Assembly: GCA_038106575.1 (NCBI GenBank)
Contig: JAYOED010000066.1
Span: 1-12,240, forward strand
Origin: Ga0077527 sp038106575
Lineage (GTDB): Bacteria; Pseudomonadota; Gammaproteobacteria; Burkholderiales; SG8-41
Length of the DNA stretch: 12,240 nt
Reading direction: 5' to 3'
Of the stretch, positions 1-6,344 are shown one piece after another. Position 1 is the first letter of the stretch. Each line of letters starts with the position of its first letter. A program made the position numbers and the translations under genes. A model generated the notes under the pieces. The model was not told the origin of the DNA. It made no database searches and was given only the letters and a program-made list of their open reading frames with translations.

Positions 1-954
1 TGCATGGGTCCGTCGCATATCGCCTCGGGCTGGCACTCCGGTGCAACTCTGGGCGTGTTCTCCGCCGCCGCCGGTGCTGCACGCGGGCTCAAGCTCGATG
101 CCGAAAAAACCGTGCATGCACTGGGCATCGCCGGCACCCAGGCCGCAGGACTGATGGCCGCGCAGTTCGGTGCGATGGTCAAGCGCATGCATGCCGGGCG
201 CTCCTCCCAGTCGGGACTCTACGGTGCGCTGTTCGCAGAAGCCGGCTTCACCGGCATCCTCAATGTGCTCGAAAGCGAATACGGCGGCTTTTGCACAACG
301 CTGTCGCAATCCACCGACAAGTTCAACCTGAAGGAACTCACCGCTGGTTTCGGCGAGGTGTGGCAGACCATGGGCATCGCATTGAAGTTCTATGCCTGCG
401 TCGGCACCAACCACACCACGCTCGATGCGCTGCGCGACATGCGCAAGGAACGAACGTTCACTGCTGATGAAGTGAAAAAAATCGTCGTCCACGGCTCTGA
501 AGTCACGGTGCATCACGTCGGCTGGCCCTATGAGCCGCAAGGACTGACCTCTGCGCAGCTCAACATGCCTTACTGCATCGCAACCTGGCTGCTCGAGAAC
601 GACTGCTTCGTCGATCAGTTCACAGATGCCATGGTCGCTGATCCACAACGCATCGCCCATTCGAAGAAGGTCGAAGTCGTGCACGATCCTGCAATCACCG
701 CGCTTGGCGCCAAGCAGCGCCACAAGGTCCACGTCGAACTACATCTGAGCGACGGTACGGTAATGAAACGCACCGTAGAGGCCGCGCGCGGCAGCGAAAA
801 GCATTTCGCCTCGGATGCCGAAATCATCGAAAAATTCGAAAAGCTGGCGATCAAGGCGTTGCCCAAGGCGCGCGTCGCCGAGCTTCGGGATGCGGTGATG
901 GGCATCGAGAAAGTGCCTGATGCCGCGGTGCTGGCAAAACTGATGACGGTCTGA
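1..954 (+). CDS. MmgE/PrpD family protein, 5'-truncated by window edge
   Basis: This is the C-terminal part of a member of the MmgE/PrpD family, which includes 2-methylcitrate dehydratase, cis-aconitate decarboxylase and an iminodisuccinate epimerase. The frame is open to base 1 and the visible part is 317 codons. The first ATG (base 4) is not the start: it aligns near residue 150 of the complete paralogue that follows, so about 150 N-terminal residues lie outside. Seen in the sequence: the family's central block with SGWHSGAT, then HALGIAGTQAAG, then GAMVKRMHAGRSSQSG (the conserved basic K-R-x-H-x-G-R/S segment), and later a C-terminal domain with the FYACVGTNHTTLDA region where substrate contacts usually lie. 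It is followed after 7 bp by a second MmgE/PrpD gene, so the two are almost surely co-transcribed. Family assignment is firm. Substrate and reaction are unknown; nothing visible shows it to be PrpD, since no prpB or prpC is seen. Confidence 0.9.
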   Translation, partial: CMGPSHIASGWHSGATLGVFSAAAGAARGLKLDAEKTVHALGIAGTQAAGLMAAQFGAMVKRMHAGRSSQSGLYGALFAEAGFTGILNVLESEYGGFCTTLSQSTDKFNLKELTAGFGEVWQTMGIALKFYACVGTNHTTLDALRDMRKERTFTADEVKKIVVHGSEVTVHHVGWPYEPQGLTSAQLNMPYCIATWLLENDCFVDQFTDAMVADPQRIAHSKKVEVVHDPAITALGAKQRHKVHVELHLSDGTVMKRTVEAARGSEKHFASDAEIIEKFEKLAIKALPKARVAELRDAVMGIEKVPDAAVLAKLMTV

Positions 955-961
955 GCAGACG

Positions 962-2317
962 ATGAGCACCGCTTGCACCGCCGCTCGCACGCTTGCAAAA
1001 TTCGCAACGGGATTGACCCATGACCAGATACCCGCGGCCGCACGCGAACGGGCACTGCAGTGCATCATCGACACCGCAGGCGCCGCCCTCTTCGGATCCA
1101 GGTTGCCGTGGGCCAAAATCCTCGCCAGCCATGCCAGCAATTGCGGCGGAAGCGGCTTCAGCAAGGTCATTGGCACCTCGTTGAGCGTCTCTCCGCCAGC
1201 TGCCGCGCTCGCTAACGGTGTCGCTGCTCATGCTTTTGAACTCGACGGACTGCGCAAACCCAGCGCCGGCGTACATCCGGGCGCCATCCTGCTGCCTGCC
1301 GCGCTGGCCGCGGCACAGGAGCGGCAATCCAGCGGGCGCGACCTGCTGACCGCATTTGTCGCTGGTGCAGAAGTCATGTTCCGCATCGGACTGGCCGCGA
1401 AGCAAACTACCGAATCGCTGGGTTTTCATGCGCCCGGCACCAACGGTCCGTTCGGTGCCGCAGTCGCCGCCGGCAAGCTGCTGGCGCTCGATGCCGGTCA
1501 ATTAACTCGGGCCCTTGGAATCGCGGGCTCGATGGGCGGCGGCCTGCTGGCTTTCGCCAAGGCCGGCAACGGAGCCATGATAAAACGCCTGCACATGGGC
1601 CGTGCTGCGGAAGCGGGCGTGGTCGCGGCACTGCTGGCCCGTGACGGTTACGAGGGACCGGACACAGTGCTCGAGGGCAAATACGGTTACCTCGAGGCCT
1701 TTGCCAAAGACGGCGATGCCGCCCAGTTCACCAAGGACCTTGGCACGCACTACGACATCGTCCACGCCTGCCTCAAGCGCTATGCCTGCCACATCACCGC
1801 GCACACGCCGGTACAATCGCTGCAGGAATTGCGCACAGAACACGGCTTCAACGGCGACGACGTTGCCGCGCTGACCGTTCATGCGCGCCACAAAATCCTG
1901 TCGCATCATGACATCCGGGAACCGAGCGACGTTGCCGGTGCCCAGTACAGCGTGCCCTTTTGCGCGGCGATCGCGCTTTACCACGATGTCAGCGATCCGC
2001 TGGCGTTTTCCGATACTGCATTGAATGATGCCAGGGTGCGCGCGCTTGCCCGCAAACTCAAGCTGGTGGAAATGAAAGATACGGAAGCCGGCGGCGCTTG
2101 GGCGACCCGTGTTATCGTCGAGCTCAAGGACAAACGGCGATTCGAACGGTTTGCGGAAGAGTTCAGCGGCACACCTGCATCGCCGCTGTCCGCTACAGAA
2201 CTGAAGGACAAATTCATGCGCATGGCACAATCTCATGCACGGGCTGCCAAGCTGCATGAGCAACTGTCCGCGATCGACACACTGCCCGATTGCAGGTTGT
2301 TGGCCGTCGGCAACTGA
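962..2317 (+). CDS. MmgE/PrpD family protein, complete second paralogue
   Basis: A 451-residue protein of normal length for the MmgE/PrpD family, thought to act in the cytoplasm on small carboxylic acids (dehydratase, decarboxylase or epimerase chemistry, depending on the member). Residues 84-113 hold the typical N-terminal signature, ANGVAAHAFELDG followed by VHPGAILLPAAL, with His90 and His105 as candidate functional residues. GFHAPGT at 154-160 and GAMIKRLHMGRAAEAG at 204-219 match the central helical domain, and the lid domain (about 265-395) contains KRYACHITAHTPVQSL. It shares the K-R-x-H-x-G-R/S block with the upstream gene but is clearly divergent, so this is an old paralogue pair. 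The ATG lies 7 bp after the upstream stop with no clear Shine-Dalgarno, which suggests translational coupling. The next gene, a Bug receptor, starts 20 bp downstream. Substrate not determinable. Confidence 0.93.
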   Translation: MSTACTAARTLAKFATGLTHDQIPAAARERALQCIIDTAGAALFGSRLPWAKILASHASNCGGSGFSKVIGTSLSVSPPAAALANGVAAHAFELDGLRKPSAGVHPGAILLPAALAAAQERQSSGRDLLTAFVAGAEVMFRIGLAAKQTTESLGFHAPGTNGPFGAAVAAGKLLALDAGQLTRALGIAGSMGGGLLAFAKAGNGAMIKRLHMGRAAEAGVVAALLARDGYEGPDTVLEGKYGYLEAFAKDGDAAQFTKDLGTHYDIVHACLKRYACHITAHTPVQSLQELRTEHGFNGDDVAALTVHARHKILSHHDIREPSDVAGAQYSVPFCAAIALYHDVSDPLAFSDTALNDARVRALARKLKLVEMKDTEAGGAWATRVIVELKDKRRFERFAEEFSGTPASPLSATELKDKFMRMAQSHARAAKLHEQLSAIDTLPDCRLLAVGN

Positions 2318-2321
2318 ATAC

Positions 2322-2328
2322 GAGGAGG
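2322..2328 (+). promoter_or_regulatory. Shine-Dalgarno for the Bug gene
   Basis: GAGGAGG lies 8 bp before the ATG at 2337. It decides the start against an in-frame upstream ATG at 2235 that would overlap the preceding gene and destroy the signal peptide. Confidence 0.85.
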
Positions 2329-2336
2329 ATTTGCGA

Positions 2337-3305
2337 ATGAAAACGAAACTAGCAACGATTCTCGCCGCAGTGATCACTTTACTGCCGTATGCGCTGCACG
2401 CAGCCACTCCAGCCTATCCCGACCGCCCCGTACGCATCATCGTGCCACTGGCCGCCGGCGGCGGCATGGACACCACAGCACGCACCATTGCTGGTCCGCT
2501 GACCGCGCGCTTCAGCCAGAACTTTGTCGTGGATAACCGCCCGGGCGGGGGGGGCAGCATCGGCGCCGAAATCCTGAAGGAAGCGCCCAAAGATGGACAC
2601 ACGCTGATGATGGGCAGCGCGACACTGGTAATCCACCCGATACTATACAAGTCACGTTATCTTGCGACACGTGACTTCCAGGCAATCACGCAGGTCACAC
2701 GCCAGCCTTACGTGTTGGTCGTGCATCCCAAGATTCCCGCCAAAACGGTTACGGAACTTGTGGCTTTCAGCAAGGCCAACCCGGAGCGTATCAACTACGC
2801 CTCTTCTGGCCAGGGCAGCATCATCAATCTCGCTACTGAACTGTTCAAGGTGCGCACCGGCGCTAAGATGAACCACATCCCCTACAGGGGAATGGGCGCA
2901 GCCTATACCGACATGCTGTCGGGACGCATCCAGGCTGCATTTGCCAGCGTCATTTCCGCACTGCCTCAGGTCAAGGCCAGTCGTTTGCGTGCGATTGCCG
3001 TTTCCAGCGCTTCGCGGTCCGCGGTACTGCCCGATGTGCCGTCAGTCATGGAATCCGGCGTCTCCAACTTTGATGTCACGAACTGGTACGGCCTGTTCGC
3101 ACCAGCCGGAACGCCGCAGGCCGTGATCAATACCGTTCAAAGGGAAGTGGCGGCCGTATTGCAAAGTACCGAGGTTAAAACGCGCATGGCCGGTGACGGC
3201 TCGGAAGGCGTCGGCAATGCACCTGCGGCATTCAGTGCACACGTCAAGACCGAAAGCGCGCGCTGGGCCGAAGTGATCAGGAAATCGAACATCAGGGCTG
3301 ATTGA
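2337..3305 (+). CDS. Bug/TctC-family tripartite tricarboxylate receptor (periplasmic binding protein)
   Basis: An extracytoplasmic solute-binding protein of the Bug (Bordetella uptake gene) family, 322 residues, usual for the family. Residues 1-22 form a signal peptide (MKTKLATIL start, hydrophobic core, cleavage probably after ALHA). The mature part begins with YPDRPVRIIVPLAAGGGMDTTAR (27-49), the classic Bug N-terminus whose GGxxD segment helps bind a ligand carboxylate, followed by DNRPGGGGSIGAE (66-78), HIPYRGMGAAYTDMLSGRI (180-198) and LPDVPSVMESG. The frame is open 34 codons further upstream, but this ATG is chosen because it starts the signal peptide and has a GAGGAGG ribosome-binding site at 2322-2328 with 8 bp spacing. 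Bug proteins bind carboxylates or amides. Encoding next to two MmgE/PrpD enzymes suggests it captures their substrate, but no TctA/TctB membrane genes are visible, so it may use a transporter elsewhere or act as a sensor partner. Confidence 0.95.
   Translation: MKTKLATILAAVITLLPYALHAATPAYPDRPVRIIVPLAAGGGMDTTARTIAGPLTARFSQNFVVDNRPGGGGSIGAEILKEAPKDGHTLMMGSATLVIHPILYKSRYLATRDFQAITQVTRQPYVLVVHPKIPAKTVTELVAFSKANPERINYASSGQGSIINLATELFKVRTGAKMNHIPYRGMGAAYTDMLSGRIQAAFASVISALPQVKASRLRAIAVSSASRSAVLPDVPSVMESGVSNFDVTNWYGLFAPAGTPQAVINTVQREVAAVLQSTEVKTRMAGDGSEGVGNAPAAFSAHVKTESARWAEVIRKSNIRAD
2547..2554 (+). repeat. Eight-G homopolymer inside the Bug gene
   Basis: A run of eight G encodes part of the glycine-rich loop RPGGGGSIG (about residues 68-76) of the Bug receptor. 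The reading frame is correct on both sides, as the conserved motifs before and after are in the same frame. Such a tract is a possible slippage site; here it may simply reflect glycine codons in a GC-rich genome. Confidence 0.85.
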
Positions 3306-3313
3306 TCAGCCCT
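3294..3313 (+). other. Intercistronic stem-loop over the Bug stop codon
   Basis: AGGGCTGA (3294-3301) and TCAGCCCT (3306-3313) form a perfect 8-bp inverted repeat around a 4-base loop TTGA that includes the Bug stop codon (3303-3305). No T-run follows, so it is not a Rho-independent terminator. It ends 5 bp before the ribosome-binding site of the cupin gene, so it could stabilise the 3' end of the Bug message or lower cupin translation. The pairing is seen; the role is inferred. Confidence 0.6.
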
Positions 3314-3333
3314 TCTCGTAGGAGAACCGTTCC

Positions 3334-4077
3334 ATGACACAAACCGTCACCGCTACCGAAGTAGCTGCCGGTCGTCGCCTCGTCAAATCGACCGGGACCG
3401 GCGAAGAACACTGGCGCACCGATTACATCGGCAAACGCATGGATGCAGTCGTGGAAACGCCACAGGCGTTCCTCATCGAAATGAGCCCGAACGAGATCAT
3501 CGTGCCCCACTTCCACGAGGTCGACCAGTTCCAGGTGTTCGTTGCCGGCAGCGGCAGTCTGGGTCGCGATACCCATCCGGTGCGGCCACTGGCTGTTCAC
3601 TATGCAGACCATCACACCGGTTACGGGCCCATCACCGCAGGTGCCCAAGGTTACTCATATTTCACGCTGCGCGCGCGCACCGACTCCGGCGCGGTTTACC
3701 TGCACAAACTCGGCTATCGGGAAAAACTGAAACCGTCGCCCAAACGCCACCACACTGCCGCGGACATCGTGGCCAGCACGGAACCTGTGCTGCTGAACCT
3801 TCAGAAAGTTAGACGAGAAACCCTGTTCAGTGACGACAACGATACGCTAGGTGCATGGCTGATGCGACTCGGTCCCGGCATGGAAACCACCGAAGCCGAT
3901 CCAGCATCCACGGGTGGGCAATATTTTCTGGTCATCAACGGCAGCCTCACCGTCAACGGCAAATCATGCCCGCCATGGACTACGGTATTCGTTGCCCCTT
4001 CTGACCCGCCTCTGCAGATACGTGCAGAAAACAAGGGCGCCGAAGTGCTGATGATGCAGTTCTCAGCACCTGCGTAA
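3334..4077 (+). CDS. Cupin domain-containing protein
   Basis: A 247-residue soluble protein with no signal peptide. The first cupin domain (about 40-125) contains PHFHEVDQFQVFVAGSG at 58-74, the cupin motif 1 with a metal-binding HxH pair (His59, His61). Gln65 stands where the motif usually has Glu. ADHHTGYGPI (91-100) may supply the further His ligand (His93/His94). A second, degenerate cupin-like half (about 165-245, GGQYFLVINGSLTVNGK then WTTVFVAPSDPPLQI) lacks the HxH, so the protein is probably bicupin with one metal site. The start ATG has TAGGAG at 3319-3324, 9 bp upstream. It is the last gene of the MmgE/PrpD-Bug operon, with a terminator just after it. Cupins of this kind can be dioxygenases, isomerases or sugar/acid binding proteins; no specific reaction can be assigned. 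A catabolic role on the operon's substrate is inferred from position only. Confidence 0.88.
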   Translation: MTQTVTATEVAAGRRLVKSTGTGEEHWRTDYIGKRMDAVVETPQAFLIEMSPNEIIVPHFHEVDQFQVFVAGSGSLGRDTHPVRPLAVHYADHHTGYGPITAGAQGYSYFTLRARTDSGAVYLHKLGYREKLKPSPKRHHTAADIVASTEPVLLNLQKVRRETLFSDDNDTLGAWLMRLGPGMETTEADPASTGGQYFLVINGSLTVNGKSCPPWTTVFVAPSDPPLQIRAENKGAEVLMMQFSAPA

Positions 4078-4100
4078 TCCTGACCTGAACCTTACGCGAG

Positions 4101-4130
4101 AAAACCGGGTGGCGGCACCCCGGTAATTTT
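4101..4130 (+). terminator. Rho-independent terminator of the MmgE/PrpD-Bug-cupin operon
   Basis: Downstream of the cupin stop, ACCGGGTG (4104-4111) pairs with CACCCCGGT (4116-4124) around loop GCGG, with one bulged C. It is preceded by AAAA and followed by AATTTT. GC-rich stem plus short T-tract on the plus strand fits an intrinsic terminator and marks the operon end. Confidence 0.75.
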
Positions 4131-4250
4131 CCGCTAGACATGCTGCGCACGGACGATACCGCGGTTACAATCGCGGCGGCCTCAAATCGACCTGATTCGA
4201 CCCTCTGCAACCCCTGATCCCGCCGATCCAGCATTTCAGCAAAGACCATC

Positions 4251-6281
4251 ATGCCGATTTACGCGTTAACCATTTTTGCAAGTGCCTTCCTGCTGTTCCT
4301 GGTACAGCCCATCATGGCCAAACAGATCCTGCCTTGGTTCGGCGGCAGCGCTGCGGTATGGACCACCTGCCTGATGTTTTTTCAGGTGGTGCTGCTGTTC
4401 GGCTACGCCTATGCCGATCTGAGCATACGCATGCTCAGGCCGAAACCCCAGGCCATCCTTCATGGAACGCTGATTGCACTAAGCCTTGTTTCGCTGCCGA
4501 TCATCGCCGATGGCAGCTGGAAACCGGTGGGGGACGACGATCCGACCTGGCGCATTCTCGGGCTGCTGATGGCAACCATCGGACTACCCTATTTTCTTTT
4601 GTCGACAACCGGTCCGCTGCTGCAGGCCTGGTTCGCGCGCAGTTACCCCGGGGCGCGCAACGTCTACCGACTGTTCGCACTCTCCAACGCCGCTTCGCTG
4701 GTTGCGCTGGTGGCTTACCCGTTCGTGGTCGAACCTTACGTTACAACCCGCGAACAGGCTATCGGCTGGAGCATCGGTTACGGCCTGTTCGCCCTGCTAT
4801 GCGCGATTTCGGCTTACTTCAGCAGGGACCCTGCAACTCATGCCGCTGCGCCACACGCCGGAAACGAACTCCCTCACACGGAAAGCGCACCGCCACGACT
4901 GGCTGATCACCTGCTGTGGCTTGCGCTGGCAGCGCTGGGGTCTTTCATGCTGATCGCGGTTACCAATCACATCACCCACGATGTTGCATCAGTACCGTTC
5001 CTGTGGATACTGCCGTTGACGCTTTATCTTCTGTCGTTTGTGCTGTGCTTCGAGGGTCGTAACTGGTATCAGCGTTCGATTTTTTTCGGGCCACTGCTGG
5101 TCGTCATCGGCGCCATGGCATGGGCACTGCACGCCAATGAAGGCATCATGGAAATCAAACAGGCGATCCCCCTGTTTTCCGCCGGCCTGTTCGTGATGTG
5201 CATGTTTTTCCATGGCGAACTTGCCCGGCTCAAGCCAGCGCCGCGTTACCTCACCGGCTACTACCTGATGATCTCACTGGGCGGTGCAGTCGGAGGACTG
5301 CTGATCGGGTTCGTAGCGCCCAAACTGTTCAACTCCTATTACGAGTTCGGAATTGGTCTCTGCTTTACCGCAATAATTGCAGGATATGTCGCACGCCGTT
5401 CGGTCATCATCGTCCCGGTGCTGGCAATGATCGCCGCGGGTTTCACGGCCTTTCATGTGAACGAATATATCGACATGCTCTCAAAAAATGCACGTGTCAT
5501 GTCCCGCAACTTCTACGGAACCCTGCGCGTCAAGGATTTCGGCGATCCCGACACGGATGGCGTCCGCCGGTTGATGCACGGCGTGATCATGCACGGGGAG
5601 CAGTTCCTAGCGCCAAAACGCCGCATGCAGCCGACGACCTACTACACCCCCGACTCAGGTATTGGAAGAATCATCAATATCAAGAGTGAAGCCAGTCCCT
5701 CGCTGCGTGTCGGGGTGGTCGGTCTCGGTACGGGCACCCTTGCGGCCTACGGGCGCAAGGGTGACTTTTACCGTTTCTATGAAATCAATCCCCAGGTCAT
5801 CGACCTTGCGCGTGATGAATTTTTCTACCTTCGGGAAAGTCCGGCGCAAATCGAGACGCTGCTGGGTGATGCGCGACTGACTATGGAGCGCGAGCCTGCA
5901 CAGCACTACGACGTTCTCGTCATCGACGCTTTTTCCAGCGACTCGATTCCGGCACACCTGATCACGATGCAGGCCATGGGCATCTATCTGAAAAACACAA
6001 AGCCTGATGGCGTCATCGCCTTTCATGTCACCAACCGCTTTCTCGACCTCGCGCCGATCGTCAAACGCATTGCCGATGAACAGGGATTACATACCGTCCT
6101 GGTAGTGGATGAGGCGGACACTGCCGACGATTCCGCAAAAACAGACTGGGTGCTGGTATCCAGAAATGCCGCGACCCTGTCCGCTCCGAAAATTGGCGAA
6201 AAAGCGGTCGTTATCGGAGAAATTCCAGGCCTGAGGCTCTGGACCGACAGCTTCAACAACTTGTTCAAGATACTGAAGTAA
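4251..6281 (+). CDS. Membrane-fused spermidine synthase-like protein
   Basis: A 676-residue protein of the 'fused MFS/spermidine synthase' type. Residues 1-405 hold roughly 12-13 hydrophobic segments (for example 3-23, 38-57, 70-87, 102-120, 222-240, 248-266, 276-294, 305-321, 335-357, 365-405). The cytoplasmic C-terminal part (about 418-640) resembles spermidine synthases: NFYGTLRV (420-427), MHGVIMHGEQ (442-451), TTYYTPDSGIG (462-472), the nucleotide-binding glycine loop VVGLGTGTL (489-497), acidic YEINP (510-514), GDARL (539-543) and DAFSSDSIPAHL (559-570), which stands at the aminopropyl-transferase active-site Asp region. This indicates binding of decarboxylated or normal S-adenosylmethionine, but the acceptor is unknown and such fusions are largely uncharacterised. 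No clear Shine-Dalgarno precedes the ATG. It follows a terminator, so it starts a new transcript; a TACAAT at 4166-4171 could be a -10 but has no good -35. Confidence 0.88.
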   Translation: MPIYALTIFASAFLLFLVQPIMAKQILPWFGGSAAVWTTCLMFFQVVLLFGYAYADLSIRMLRPKPQAILHGTLIALSLVSLPIIADGSWKPVGDDDPTWRILGLLMATIGLPYFLLSTTGPLLQAWFARSYPGARNVYRLFALSNAASLVALVAYPFVVEPYVTTREQAIGWSIGYGLFALLCAISAYFSRDPATHAAAPHAGNELPHTESAPPRLADHLLWLALAALGSFMLIAVTNHITHDVASVPFLWILPLTLYLLSFVLCFEGRNWYQRSIFFGPLLVVIGAMAWALHANEGIMEIKQAIPLFSAGLFVMCMFFHGELARLKPAPRYLTGYYLMISLGGAVGGLLIGFVAPKLFNSYYEFGIGLCFTAIIAGYVARRSVIIVPVLAMIAAGFTAFHVNEYIDMLSKNARVMSRNFYGTLRVKDFGDPDTDGVRRLMHGVIMHGEQFLAPKRRMQPTTYYTPDSGIGRIINIKSEASPSLRVGVVGLGTGTLAAYGRKGDFYRFYEINPQVIDLARDEFFYLRESPAQIETLLGDARLTMEREPAQHYDVLVIDAFSSDSIPAHLITMQAMGIYLKNTKPDGVIAFHVTNRFLDLAPIVKRIADEQGLHTVLVVDEADTADDSAKTDWVLVSRNAATLSAPKIGEKAVVIGEIPGLRLWTDSFNNLFKILK

Positions 6282-6344
6282 TCCGGACCGCGCGGTTATC
6301 ATCTACAGCTTGAAATCCGCACAGCCGGCCCCATCTTACCCAAA

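Noticed and set aside
4..6. ATG at base 4 as the true start of the first MmgE/PrpD gene
   Set aside because: The frame is open to base 1 and alignment with the complete paralogue places this Met near residue 150, so the gene is cut by the window edge.
2235..2336. In-frame upstream start for the Bug gene
   Set aside because: It would overlap the preceding gene by more than 80 bp and put 34 residues before a clear signal peptide; the ATG at 2337 has a strong ribosome-binding site.
1502..2407. Long minus-strand open frame (301 codons) antisense to the second MmgE/PrpD gene
   Set aside because: It is a shadow of a GC-rich gene with intact family motifs on the plus strand; its protein resembles nothing known.
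4143..4171. Promoter before the membrane spermidine-synthase-like gene
   Set aside because: TACAAT at 4166-4171 is a fair -10, but the -35 position (CTGCGC) matches only two of six bases.
6287..6296. Perfect palindrome ACCGCGCGGT just after the membrane spermidine-synthase-like gene
   Set aside because: There is no loop or T-run, so it is not a terminator, and a 10-bp palindrome of G/C is likely by chance in this base composition.
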